NCBI RefSeq assembly: GCF_040718835.1
Contig: NZ_JBFEFG010000281.1
Span: forward strand, 1-64,000
Reading direction: 5' to 3'
DNA: 64,000 nucleotides
Source: Bremerella sp. JC817
GTDB taxonomy: Bacteria; Planctomycetota; Planctomycetia; Pirellulales; Pirellulaceae
Shown: piece by piece, positions 51,385-59,927 of the stretch
Numbering within the stretch: position 1 is the first letter of the stretch
Layout: every line of letters begins with the position of its first letter
Program-made: the position numbers and the translations under genes
The notes under the pieces: model-generated
Database searches by the model: none
Told to the model about the DNA's origin: nothing
What the model saw: only the letters and a program-made list of their open reading frames with translations

Positions 51385-52122
51385 TTACGTCGCGCGACGG
51401 GCACTTCGATAGTCGCGCGGCGACATGCCGGTCGCTCTTCGAAACTGCCGGGTAAACGCACTCTGGTCGGCGTAGCCTGCTTCCATGGCAATGCTCGAAA
51501 TCGAATCTTCGGTCATCCGTAGCCGACGCTGCGCCAGGTCGATCCGAAGTTTCAACAGCCACTGTCCGGTCGTCAGTCCGAAGACCCGCCGCATACGACG
51601 ATCCAACTGGTAAGGCGACATTTCGGCAATCTCGGCCAACTGGGCCACGCTGGGTGGGTTCTCGAGGTTGGCTTCCGCGTAGTTGATCGCGTTGATCACA
51701 TGCTGGTATTCATCGGTCGCCAGATCAGGCAATCGCAAGTCTTGCGACACCCCCACCAGCCCTACGACTTCGGCTGCCTTGTTGCGAAGTGGTAATTTGC
51801 TGGTAAGGCACCACCCCACGTCGCGCGAAGCGTAGAAGTGAAGTTCGAGCTGACCAATCAGCGGTTGGCCTGTTGCCAGAACTTTCCGGTCCTGGTCTTC
51901 AAAACTTTGCGCAAGTGGAGGACGCAGGACTTCGCCAGGCGTCTTGCCCAGCAGATCCGATTTCGCTTTGACACCGCATCGCTGGACCAACGTATTGTTG
52001 ACCACCAGGTACTGCCCCATCGTGTTTTTGATGAAAAATACGATGTCTGGTAGGTGGTCAAACAACATCTCGCCGGTGAAGGGCTGGTCGAGCTGCGTCA
52101 GGATATCTTCGATTTGTGCCAT
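51385..52122 (-). CDS. PAS-AraC transcriptional regulator (copy 1)
   Basis: The 245-residue protein (start at ATG 52122, preceded by AGAGAA) has a PAS domain (about residues 20-130; HLPDIVFFIKNTMGQYLVVN, VGLVGVSQDL) fused to an AraC helix-turn-helix (about 150-243; VAQLAEIAEMSPYQLDRRMR, EAGYADQSAFTRQFRRATGM). It is divergent from the DapA-like gene 134 bp away and is paralogous to the regulator at 59048-59773, sharing QDR.VL.TGQPL and LDRRMRRVF. The PAS domain should bind a small ligand. It probably activates the adjacent catabolic genes. Confidence 0.88.
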   Translation of the reverse strand: MAQIEDILTQLDQPFTGEMLFDHLPDIVFFIKNTMGQYLVVNNTLVQRCGVKAKSDLLGKTPGEVLRPPLAQSFEDQDRKVLATGQPLIGQLELHFYASRDVGWCLTSKLPLRNKAAEVVGLVGVSQDLRLPDLATDEYQHVINAINYAEANLENPPSVAQLAEIAEMSPYQLDRRMRRVFGLTTGQWLLKLRIDLAQRRLRMTEDSISSIAMEAGYADQSAFTRQFRRATGMSPRDYRSARRAT

Positions 52123-52256
52123 GGAATTCTCTTTCGGAACTATGCGCAAATTCAAGTCGCGATTGACGCCTTTGTCAAGACATTCCAGGTCAAATGTGGC
52201 TATGATCAAGGAACCTTGAACAAACTCACTTTGTCCTCCCTCAGCAGAGAAGTGGC

Positions 52257-53204
52257 GTGACCGACAAATCTGACGTGTTTCGTGGCTGTATTCCAGCCTT
52301 GATGACCCCCTGCCATGCCGATGGTACGCCTAATTTCGAGGCCCTGGTCGCGAAAGGGAAAGAACTGATCGAAGTCGGCATGACCGCGGTCGTCTATTGC
52401 GGTTCGATGGGGGATTGGCCTCTGCTGACCGACGAACAACGGCAGGAGGGGGTTCGTCTCTTGTGCGAAGCTGGTGTGCCGGTGGTCGTTGGAACCGGAG
52501 CCCAAAACCCAAAGCTGGCCGCCGCCCATGCCGCTCATGCTCAAAGTGTGGGTGCTGCCGGCCTGATGGTAATCCCCCGCGTCTTGTCGCGAGGCACCTC
52601 GAAGATTGCCCAGAAGAATCACTTCTCGGCGATCCTGTCGGCGGGCAACGAACTGCCGTCGGTGATCTACAACAGCCCTTATTACGGCTTTGAAACCAAG
52701 GCCGACTTGTTCTTCGAGCTACGGAACGAGTTCTCGAATCTGGTCGGCTTCAAAGAATTCGGCGGGGCGACCTCGCTGACCTATGCCGCGGAACACATCA
52801 CCGGCACCAATCCCGACCTGGTCCTGATGGTTGGCGTCGATACCCAGGTTTACCACGGCTTCCTCCGCTGCAACGCCAAGGGTGCGATCACCGGCGTGGG
52901 CAATGCGTTGCCAAAAGAAATTCTGCGGCTGATCGACTTGTGCGAGAAAGGTGCCGCCGGCTGTGCCGAGTCGCGTCGCCTGGCTTGGGAACTGAACGAA
53001 GCGTTGACCGTGTTGTCGACCTTCGACGAAGGCCCCGACCTGGTGCTGCACTACAAGTACCTGATGGTGCTGGAAGGTAACCCAGAGTACGAGCATCACT
53101 TCAACGAGAGCGACAAGCTGAGCAGCAGCCAGCGTGAATACCTGAAGGCCCAGTGGGAACTGTTCCGCAAGTGGTGGGATTCGTGGCCAGGCTCGAAGGC
53201 TTAA
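52257..53204 (+). CDS. DapA-family lyase, candidate hydroxypyrroline-carboxylate deaminase
   Basis: The 315-residue TIM-barrel protein starts at GTG 52257. It has the DapA/NanA family features: Schiff-base Lys in LVGFKEFGG, Tyr in VIYNSPYYGF, and an N-terminal GCIPALMTPCHADG with a VVYCGSMGDWPL loop in place of the usual GTTGE. These variants are typical of DapA-like proteins found with hydroxyproline catabolic genes, where the enzyme converts 1-pyrroline-4-hydroxy-2-carboxylate to alpha-ketoglutarate semialdehyde. The next gene, 40 bp downstream, is a DadA-like FAD oxidase that would make that substrate. N-acetylneuraminate lyase or another DapA-like reaction remains possible. Confidence 0.78.
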   Translation: MTDKSDVFRGCIPALMTPCHADGTPNFEALVAKGKELIEVGMTAVVYCGSMGDWPLLTDEQRQEGVRLLCEAGVPVVVGTGAQNPKLAAAHAAHAQSVGAAGLMVIPRVLSRGTSKIAQKNHFSAILSAGNELPSVIYNSPYYGFETKADLFFELRNEFSNLVGFKEFGGATSLTYAAEHITGTNPDLVLMVGVDTQVYHGFLRCNAKGAITGVGNALPKEILRLIDLCEKGAAGCAESRRLAWELNEALTVLSTFDEGPDLVLHYKYLMVLEGNPEYEHHFNESDKLSSSQREYLKAQWELFRKWWDSWPGSKA

Positions 53205-53244
53205 GTTCGATTCTCTATCACTTTGCAACCTGGGAACACGCTCG

Positions 53245-54507
53245 ATGATTTCGGCATCGCGTCCTGAACATGTGCTGATTGTTGGCTCTGGCATCGTAGG
53301 TATCGCCTGTGCGCATTACCTCAGCAAACAGGGCTTGAAGGTGACGGTGATCGATCGTTCGACCATCGCCGGCGCGTGTTCCCATGGCAATTGCGGCTAC
53401 ATCTGCCCTAGCCACGTTCTTCCCTTGACTGAGCCCGAAGCCCTCGGCACGGCGTTCAAGTCGCTGTTTCAGCCGAACGCTCCGTTCCGAGTCAAACCTC
53501 GCTTCAGCCCTGCGATGTGGAACTGGATGTGGCAGTTCGCTCGGCGCTGCAATCATCGTCAGATGCTGACCGCTGGCGTGGCCTTGAAAGCGATCCTGGA
53601 CTCCGCCATGAGCGAGTATCGCGAATTGCTCAAGAGCGAGCCAATCGAGTGCGAATGGAAAGAGACCGGACTGCTTTACGTCCTGCAAACGGCCAAGGGG
53701 ATGCGCGCATTCGCCGAAACTGACCGGATGCTGACCGATCACTTCGGAGTCTCGGCGCGGCGGATTGATGGCAGTGAACTTGCCAACTTCGAGCCCGCCC
53801 TGAAAGATAATCTTGCCGGAGCGTTTCATTATGAAGGAGACGCTTCGGTTCGACCTGACTTGCTCAATTCGCAGTGGGCGGAACTCTTGAAACAGCGCGG
53901 CGTGACGTTCCTCGAAAACTGCGAACTGAAGCATATCGAGAAAGCAGGCGGGCGAATCGTTCGCCTCCATACATCACACGGCGAGCTCGAGGCGGATCGT
54001 TTTGTGATTGCGACCGGTGCCTGGAGCACGCGGCTTGGCAGAGTCTTAGAGTGCCGGATTCCGATCGAGCCTGGCAAGGGCTATTCGGTCACGATGTCAC
54101 GTCCCGATCCTTGCCCACGTTATCCGATGCTTCTACCAGAGCACAAGGTAGGCGTCTCGCCGTTCGACGGGGGCTATCGCCTTGGATCGATGATGGAGTT
54201 TTGTGGATATGACGAATCGATTCCGGAAAACCGGATCGCGCAGCTTCGTTCGTCCGCCGAGCCCTACTTGCGATCCCCTTCCACGAACGAAACCCAGCAA
54301 ACCTGGTATGGCTGGCGACCGATGACCTGGGACAGCCTGCCGATCATCGGCCGCACACCGCGTCTCGAGAATGCATTTCTGGCAACCGGGCATAACATGC
54401 TGGGGCTGAGCATGGCCACGGCGACCGGCAAACTGGTCGCCGAGCTGGTGACGCATGTTTCGCCGCATATCGATCCTCTCCCCTATTCGCCGGCCCGGTT
54501 CGTCTAG
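53245..54507 (+). CDS. DadA-like FAD-dependent amino acid oxidase/dehydrogenase
   Basis: The 420-residue protein opens with an FAD-binding Rossmann motif, VLIVGSGIVGIACAHYLSKQ, then CSHGNCGYICPSH and, near the end, WYGWRPMTWDSLPIIGRTPR and GHNMLGLSMATATGKL. These match D-amino-acid dehydrogenases of the DadA group, including those that oxidise cis-4-hydroxy-D-proline. With the DapA-like gene just upstream (40 bp), the pair fits two consecutive steps in hydroxyproline breakdown. No epimerase is seen in the window. General D-amino acid oxidation is the alternative. Confidence 0.85.
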   Translation: MISASRPEHVLIVGSGIVGIACAHYLSKQGLKVTVIDRSTIAGACSHGNCGYICPSHVLPLTEPEALGTAFKSLFQPNAPFRVKPRFSPAMWNWMWQFARRCNHRQMLTAGVALKAILDSAMSEYRELLKSEPIECEWKETGLLYVLQTAKGMRAFAETDRMLTDHFGVSARRIDGSELANFEPALKDNLAGAFHYEGDASVRPDLLNSQWAELLKQRGVTFLENCELKHIEKAGGRIVRLHTSHGELEADRFVIATGAWSTRLGRVLECRIPIEPGKGYSVTMSRPDPCPRYPMLLPEHKVGVSPFDGGYRLGSMMEFCGYDESIPENRIAQLRSSAEPYLRSPSTNETQQTWYGWRPMTWDSLPIIGRTPRLENAFLATGHNMLGLSMATATGKLVAELVTHVSPHIDPLPYSPARFV

Positions 54508-54538
54508 TCACGTTCGGCAATTCAGGTGCGGAGTTTTT

Positions 54539-54574
54539 ACCCAAATCACCACTGCAATGGGTGGTTATTTGGGT
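54539..54574. repeat. Imperfect palindrome between oxidase and sulfatase genes
   Basis: ACCCAAAT...ATTTGGGT (8-bp arms) is extended by ACCAC/GTGGT. There is no T run, so it may be a weak transcription barrier or an RNA-stability hairpin. Confidence 0.5.
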
Positions 54575-54636
54575 TAAGATGGACGTGCTTTCCTCAAATC
54601 CCCCTGCCCTGAACGCTCTATTCGACGAGGTGCTCC

Positions 54637-56190
54637 TTGAATCGCACGCCCCAATCGCTTGCGCGACATCTCTTTTTGTTGATGTTGGTTTTTCTTCCTA
54701 CGGCTGCCTGTCTGGGCGCGGAAGATGCCAAGCGGCCTGATCGCAATGTTATCTTCTTCATCACCGACGATGAGAGCCCCACGCTCGGCTGCTATGGCGA
54801 TCCGGTCGCCAAGACACCGAACATCGACAAGCTGGCCGCCGACGGAACCGTGTTCCTTAACGCGTTCGCCACCACGGCCAGTTGCAGCGCCAGTCGCTCG
54901 GTGGTGATGACCGGTCTGCACAATCACATGAATGGGCAGTATGGGCACACACATCACTTCCACAAGTTCTCGTCGTACCACGACGTGGTGAGCCTGGCCC
55001 TTCCCCGTTTGATGGCCGACGCCGGATATCGCACGGCGCGCTGTGGCAAATATCACGTCGCCCCGGAAGCGGTCTTTCATTTCGAGAAAACCATTCCAGC
55101 CAACGAACGTTCGACGGTCGAGATGGCGGAAAACTGCCGCGAGTTCATCACGGAGAATAGCGAACAACCATTCTTCCTTTACTTCGCCACCAGCGATCCA
55201 CATCGTGGCGGAGGCGTCGACAAGACTTCGACGCTGGAACTGAAGCCAAACCTGTTTGGGAACAAGCCGAACAAGAAGGCTTACCCTGGCGTCGATGAAG
55301 TGTTCTACGATCCTGCCGAAGTGCCGATCCCCGAATTCCTTCCTGACACGCCAGACACACGCGAAGAACTGGCGCAATATTACCAATCGGTCTCGCGTAT
55401 CGACCAGGGCCTAGGACGATTGGTCGAGATTCTGAAAGAGAATGGTCTGTACGATAAGACGATGATCGTTTTCACCGCAGACCATGGCATGGCGTTCTCC
55501 GGCGGTAAGACCACCGTTTACGAAGGAGGCTTGCGGGTTCCTTTCGTGGTGCGTAACCCGTACGAAAAGAATCGCGGCATCAAAACCGAAGCGATGATCA
55601 GCCACGTCGACATCACTCCATCGCTACTCGACTTTGCCGGTGCCCTTGATCGAGAAGCCCACCGTCCTAAGAACCCGATTAACGCGAATGCGTTCTGGAA
55701 GCAACGCGGTGAAGCGTTGCAGGAAAACCGTAGCGGTGGCAACAAGTTCAACGAGTACCACGGCCGCTCGTGGATTCCGCTGCTGGGCGATCCAGAAGCA
55801 ACGACGCACGATTCGATTTTCGCGTCGCATACCTTCCACGAAATCCAGATGTATTACCCCATGCGAGTCTATCGCGATAAGCGATTCAAGTTGATCTGGA
55901 ACATCGCGCACAAGCTCGACTATCCCTTCGCTTCGGACCTGTGGGCTGCTTCCAGTTGGCAGGCTCAATACCAAAAAGGAGAAGACGCACCATACGGTAC
56001 GCGAACCGTTGGCGAGTACATTCATCGCCCGGAATTCGAGCTCTTCAACATGGAAACCGACCCGCACGAATCGCTGAACCTGGCCAACGATCCAGCCTAT
56101 GCCGAAGTGCTCGAGCAGTACAAAGCGAAGCTGAAAGCCAAGCAGAAAGAGCTGGATGATCCTTGGATCATGAAGTGGGATTACCAGTAA
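54637..56190 (+). CDS. Exported sulfatase with C-x-A-x-R active-site motif
   Basis: A TTG start at 54637 follows GAGG and gives a signal peptide (SLARHLFLLMLVFLPTAACL). The 517-residue protein shows the sulfatase N-terminal metal site (FFITDDESPTLGCYG) and the formylglycine site TASCSASRSV, where the canonical Pro (C-x-P-x-R) is Ala. Further motifs are CGKYH and a metal-binding TADHGMA. The substrate is likely a sulfated polysaccharide or glycoprotein, as in other planctomycete sulfatases. It lies between the FAD oxidase and the Kelch-symporter gene, so it may release a sulfated moiety from the same source material. A terminator follows. Confidence 0.93.
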   Translation: MNRTPQSLARHLFLLMLVFLPTAACLGAEDAKRPDRNVIFFITDDESPTLGCYGDPVAKTPNIDKLAADGTVFLNAFATTASCSASRSVVMTGLHNHMNGQYGHTHHFHKFSSYHDVVSLALPRLMADAGYRTARCGKYHVAPEAVFHFEKTIPANERSTVEMAENCREFITENSEQPFFLYFATSDPHRGGGVDKTSTLELKPNLFGNKPNKKAYPGVDEVFYDPAEVPIPEFLPDTPDTREELAQYYQSVSRIDQGLGRLVEILKENGLYDKTMIVFTADHGMAFSGGKTTVYEGGLRVPFVVRNPYEKNRGIKTEAMISHVDITPSLLDFAGALDREAHRPKNPINANAFWKQRGEALQENRSGGNKFNEYHGRSWIPLLGDPEATTHDSIFASHTFHEIQMYYPMRVYRDKRFKLIWNIAHKLDYPFASDLWAASSWQAQYQKGEDAPYGTRTVGEYIHRPEFELFNMETDPHESLNLANDPAYAEVLEQYKAKLKAKQKELDDPWIMKWDYQ

Positions 56191-56213
56191 TTTATCTTTC
56201 TGCCGACGACCCT

Positions 56214-56248
56214 GAAGGCCCTTTTGCCCGAGCGAGAGGGCCTTTTTC
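56214..56248 (+). terminator. Rho-independent terminator after the sulfatase gene
   Basis: AAGGCCCT (56215-56222) pairs with AGGGCCTT (56237-56244), followed by a run of T. Confidence 0.8.
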
Positions 56249-56373
56249 ATGCGCTCGCGCAGACAGAAATATATTCGGCCGATTGAGTTTTTCTCGGTAG
56301 TTTGCCAGTATGGTTTGGCACCCTTCGCTTCCCCTCTTGGATTACCCCACTCGTCACGCCAAGAAAGCCTTCG

Positions 56374-58962
56374 ATGCCCCACCGACGCCCACCCTGGCTA
56401 GAGCTTGCTGCTGGCCTGCTTCTATTATTATGCCCTTACGTTTGCCAGGCAGAAACGCAACTTCAGTGGGAAGAGCTCCCAGCCCTGCCGAGCGATTTGG
56501 GTGTGGCAGGGCCAATGGCAGGCGTTCACAACGACTGCTTGATTGTCGGCGGCGGAGCGAATTTTCCGCGACCGGTCTGGGAATCGGCCAAGCAGTGGGT
56601 CGACGACGTCTACGTTCTTTCGCGGACAGAAGATGCCTACCAATGGCATAACGCCGGCAAGCTTCCTCGTCCGATCGCTTATGGCGCCGCGGTCTCGACA
56701 GCGCAAGGCGTATTGTGCATCGGTGGGTCGGATGCGGAGTCCGTTTATGCAGACTGCTACTTCCTGAGTTGGTCGAACGACAAGCTTTCGACTACCGAGG
56801 TTGCTCCCCTCCCACAGCCAATGGCTTATGGTCAGGCTTCACGACTTGGCGATAAGGTCTACGTAGCATGTGGGCAGTCAGAGACTGGGCTTTCCAGCGC
56901 GACGAACAAGCTGTGGTCGCTCGACCTTACTCAGTCTGGCCAGCCGAAAGTCTGGAAGTGGAACGAGCTGCCCGCGCTGCCTGGTCCAACCCGGGCCTTC
57001 AACCTGGTGGCCGCCCAGCACGATGGCTTCGACGCGTCGCTCTACGTGATTGGTGGCCGGCGCGAAGAAGCCGGCCAGGTCGAGTTCCTTCAAGATGTCT
57101 GGCAATATAATCCTCGCACCAACGTCTGGAAGCAGCGCACAGATGCTCCCCGCGTGATGATGGCGGGCGAAGCAGCCGCCGTCGGGCAGAGCCATATCTT
57201 CGTGCTGGGCAGTGCCGACGAGAGCAACTGGGATCGCGTTGACCAGCTGAAGGACGATCACCCAGGCTTCCCGCGCGAGGCGTTCGCTTACCATGCCATC
57301 ACCGATACCTGGAACCGCTTGGGGGAAACGCCGGAGAACCTGGTTACGACCATTGCTGTTCCCTGGGGTGATTCGATCATCTTGCCCAGTGGCGAAGTCC
57401 GTCCCCGTGTTCGGTCGCCCCATATCTGGAAGATCACGCCACACACCACAGGCAAAAGCTTCGGCGTGGTCAACTACATCGTGCTGTTTGGTTACTTGCT
57501 GGCGATGGTCGGGGTTGGGGTGTACTTCACGCAGAAGAACAAGAACACCGACGACTACTTTCGTGGCGGGAAGCAAATCCCATGGTGGGCGGCTGGATGC
57601 AGCATCTTCGCCACGATGCTCAGCTCGCTGACTTTTACCGGATTGCCCTCCAAGGCGTTTGCCCAAGATTGGGTCTACGCGCTGGGCAACTTCACGATTC
57701 CGATCGTCGCGATTTTGGCCGTTTATGTTGCCCTCCCCTTCTATCGCCGAATCGACGCGACCAGTGCTTACGAATACCTCCATAAGCGTTTCGGTTATGG
57801 CACGCGAATTCTGGCCAGTACCAGCTTCGTGTCGTTTCATTTATTTCGCATGGCGATTGTGATGTCGCTTACCGCGTTGGCGTTGGCCGTGGCGACGCCT
57901 CTTTCGCCGGTGCAGTCAGTCTTGCTGATGGGTGTCCTCAGCATCGCCTACTGCACGATGGGTGGCATTGAAGCAGTCATCTGGACCGATACCATCCAAA
58001 CCTTTGTGCTGCTGGGCGGGGCGATCCTGGCGATTGCGTTGCTGATTGCCGGCGTCGACGGCGGGATAGCAGGGTTCTGGGATATCTCGCAATCGGCCGA
58101 CAAGTTCAACCTGGCTAACTGGAATCTCGAAGTCGGCACGGCCCAGGTCGCCTTCTGGGTGATTGTCTTGGGGGCGGTCGCCCAGAACATCTCTTCATAT
58201 ACTGCCGATCAAGCAGTCGTGCAGCGTTACGTGACGACCCCGACCGAAAAGCTCGCCGCCCGATCAATCTGGATCAGTGCCGTATTGACCATACCGGCGA
58301 CGCTGCTGTTCTTTGGAATCGGGACGGCGCTCTATGCGTTCTATCACAGCAATCCGGAACGACTCGACGCACTGATCACAACCGATCAGATCTTTCCGCT
58401 ATTCATTGCTCGGGAAATTCCGATTGGTCTGGCCGGTTTGATCGTGGCAGGCGTTTTCGCCGCGGCCCAGTCGACGATCTCGACCAGTATGAACTCGTCG
58501 GCGACGACCATCATTGTCGACTTCCTTCGTCCCAATAACTTCTGCCAATCGGAACGAGCTTATCTGAACGCTGCCCGGGCATGCACCTTTCTGGTCGGTG
58601 CGATCGGCACGATGCTCGGGTTGCTGTTTGTTGATCCGGCGATTCGATCTCTATTCGACTCGTTCATCTTGATTGTCGGGATCTTCATGGGAATTCTGGG
58701 CGGCCTCTTCCTGCTCGGAGCATTCACCCGCCGCACCAATCAGGCGGGAGCCTTGGCCGGGGCGATCGTCGGTGCGGCGGCCATGGTCTGCTTGTGGAAA
58801 TTCTCCAGCTTCAACAGCTTTGTCTTTCCCGTTGCCGGTTTGACCGTTTGCTTCGTGGTTGGCTACGTCGCTAGCTACGTCTTCGGTCCTGCCCCGAAAG
58901 ACCTCGCAGGGCTCACCGTTTACGACTTCCCCCCTTCCGAGAGCGAAACTGCCAGCACGTAG
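56374..58962 (+). CDS. Kelch (mutarotase-like) domain fused to sodium/solute symporter
   Basis: The start is ATG 56374 (MPHRRPPW...), with a signal sequence (LELAAGLLLLLCPYVCQA). Residues about 28-360 are a Kelch beta-propeller resembling N-acetylneuraminate epimerase (NanM) and cyclically permuted mutarotases (VGGGANFPRPVW, VYVIGGRREEAG-like LYVIGGRREEAGQ). The remaining 500 residues form an SSS-family sodium symporter with about 13 helices (YFRGGKQIPWWAAGCSIFAT, TADQAVVQRYVTT). The propeller would act outside on the solute before uptake. Such fusions are known in planctomycetes and Bacteroidetes, often for sialic acid or sugars; here the neighbours suggest an amino acid or a glycan part. 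Confidence 0.9.
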   Translation: MPHRRPPWLELAAGLLLLLCPYVCQAETQLQWEELPALPSDLGVAGPMAGVHNDCLIVGGGANFPRPVWESAKQWVDDVYVLSRTEDAYQWHNAGKLPRPIAYGAAVSTAQGVLCIGGSDAESVYADCYFLSWSNDKLSTTEVAPLPQPMAYGQASRLGDKVYVACGQSETGLSSATNKLWSLDLTQSGQPKVWKWNELPALPGPTRAFNLVAAQHDGFDASLYVIGGRREEAGQVEFLQDVWQYNPRTNVWKQRTDAPRVMMAGEAAAVGQSHIFVLGSADESNWDRVDQLKDDHPGFPREAFAYHAITDTWNRLGETPENLVTTIAVPWGDSIILPSGEVRPRVRSPHIWKITPHTTGKSFGVVNYIVLFGYLLAMVGVGVYFTQKNKNTDDYFRGGKQIPWWAAGCSIFATMLSSLTFTGLPSKAFAQDWVYALGNFTIPIVAILAVYVALPFYRRIDATSAYEYLHKRFGYGTRILASTSFVSFHLFRMAIVMSLTALALAVATPLSPVQSVLLMGVLSIAYCTMGGIEAVIWTDTIQTFVLLGGAILAIALLIAGVDGGIAGFWDISQSADKFNLANWNLEVGTAQVAFWVIVLGAVAQNISSYTADQAVVQRYVTTPTEKLAARSIWISAVLTIPATLLFFGIGTALYAFYHSNPERLDALITTDQIFPLFIAREIPIGLAGLIVAGVFAAAQSTISTSMNSSATTIIVDFLRPNNFCQSERAYLNAARACTFLVGAIGTMLGLLFVDPAIRSLFDSFILIVGIFMGILGGLFLLGAFTRRTNQAGALAGAIVGAAAMVCLWKFSSFNSFVFPVAGLTVCFVVGYVASYVFGPAPKDLAGLTVYDFPPSESETAST

Positions 58963-59047
58963 TTCGCTAGAGCGGTGCTGGTAGAAAATGGATCCACGCG
59001 ATAACAATAGACGATTCGAAAACTGTGCCCTCTCGAATTGAAGCTGG

Positions 59048-59773
59048 ATGCCGATGAATCGCGAGTTCCAAGATGGCCTGGTCGATCAACTATTTGATTG
59101 CCTGGGTGACGTCGTCTATTGCGTGAAGGATACCGCAGGACGTTATACCTTCGTGAATCATGCGTTCGCCGAACGCCTGGGTGTCTCGGACCCGGACGAA
59201 CTGATCGGGAAGACTGCGTCCGACTATTTCCCGGCCGAACTTGCCAAGGTCTACGACGACCAGGATCGCGAAGTCCTCCGCACTGGTCAGCCGCTACGTG
59301 ACCAACTCGAATTGATCTCGAACGTCGACGGAACGCTCGGCTGGTATCTCTCGAATAAGTTCCCCATCCTGACCGACGATGGCGAGACCACCGGCCTGGT
59401 CGGGGTATCGCAGGACCTGAAGCACCCCAACGACAGCGATTTGGAGCTGGCCGACCTGCGGGTAACCGTCGATTACATCCGAACGCATATTTCGGAACCG
59501 CTCAAAACGGAAGAGCTGGCCGAGCAAGTCGGCCTTTCCACAACGCAGCTCGATCGACGGATGCGACGTGTGTTTCGGCTTTCGACAAAGAAGTTCGTGA
59601 TGAAGGTCCGCCTCGACCTGGCGACGCAACTGCTGACCTCGACCGAACAGTCCTTGTCAGAGATCGCTTTAGCCTGTGGTTTTAGCGACCAGAGTGCCTT
59701 CACGCGGCACTTTGGCGCAGCGGCAAACCAAACGCCATTGGCGTACCGAAAGTCCCACCAGAAGCCGGGTTAG
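59048..59773 (+). CDS. PAS-AraC transcriptional regulator (copy 2)
   Basis: The 241-residue protein is a paralogue of the regulator at 51385-52122: PAS domain (about residues 15-120; LGDVVYCVKDTAGRYTFVNH, TGLVGVSQDL), then an AraC helix-turn-helix (about 145-238; LAEQVGLSTTQLDRRMRRVF, ACGFSDQSAFTRHF). ATG 59048 or 59054 could be the start. It is 154 bp upstream of putA on the same strand, so it probably controls it. Since the PutA here lacks a DNA-binding domain of its own, a separate regulator is expected. Confidence 0.88.
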   Translation: MPMNREFQDGLVDQLFDCLGDVVYCVKDTAGRYTFVNHAFAERLGVSDPDELIGKTASDYFPAELAKVYDDQDREVLRTGQPLRDQLELISNVDGTLGWYLSNKFPILTDDGETTGLVGVSQDLKHPNDSDLELADLRVTVDYIRTHISEPLKTEELAEQVGLSTTQLDRRMRRVFRLSTKKFVMKVRLDLATQLLTSTEQSLSEIALACGFSDQSAFTRHFGAAANQTPLAYRKSHQKPG

Positions 59774-59927
59774 GGAAATTGGAGCCTTTTCTCCGTTTCG
59801 TTTTTTGGCGGAAACGGGCGTCGATGACATTCAAAATGTTCAATACTGCGCAGAGCCCTTCTTTCTAGAATCTAGGAAATGGATTTCTTCCCAGGCTCAC
59901 TCGCAGTTGTTACTCGTGTCGACAGTA

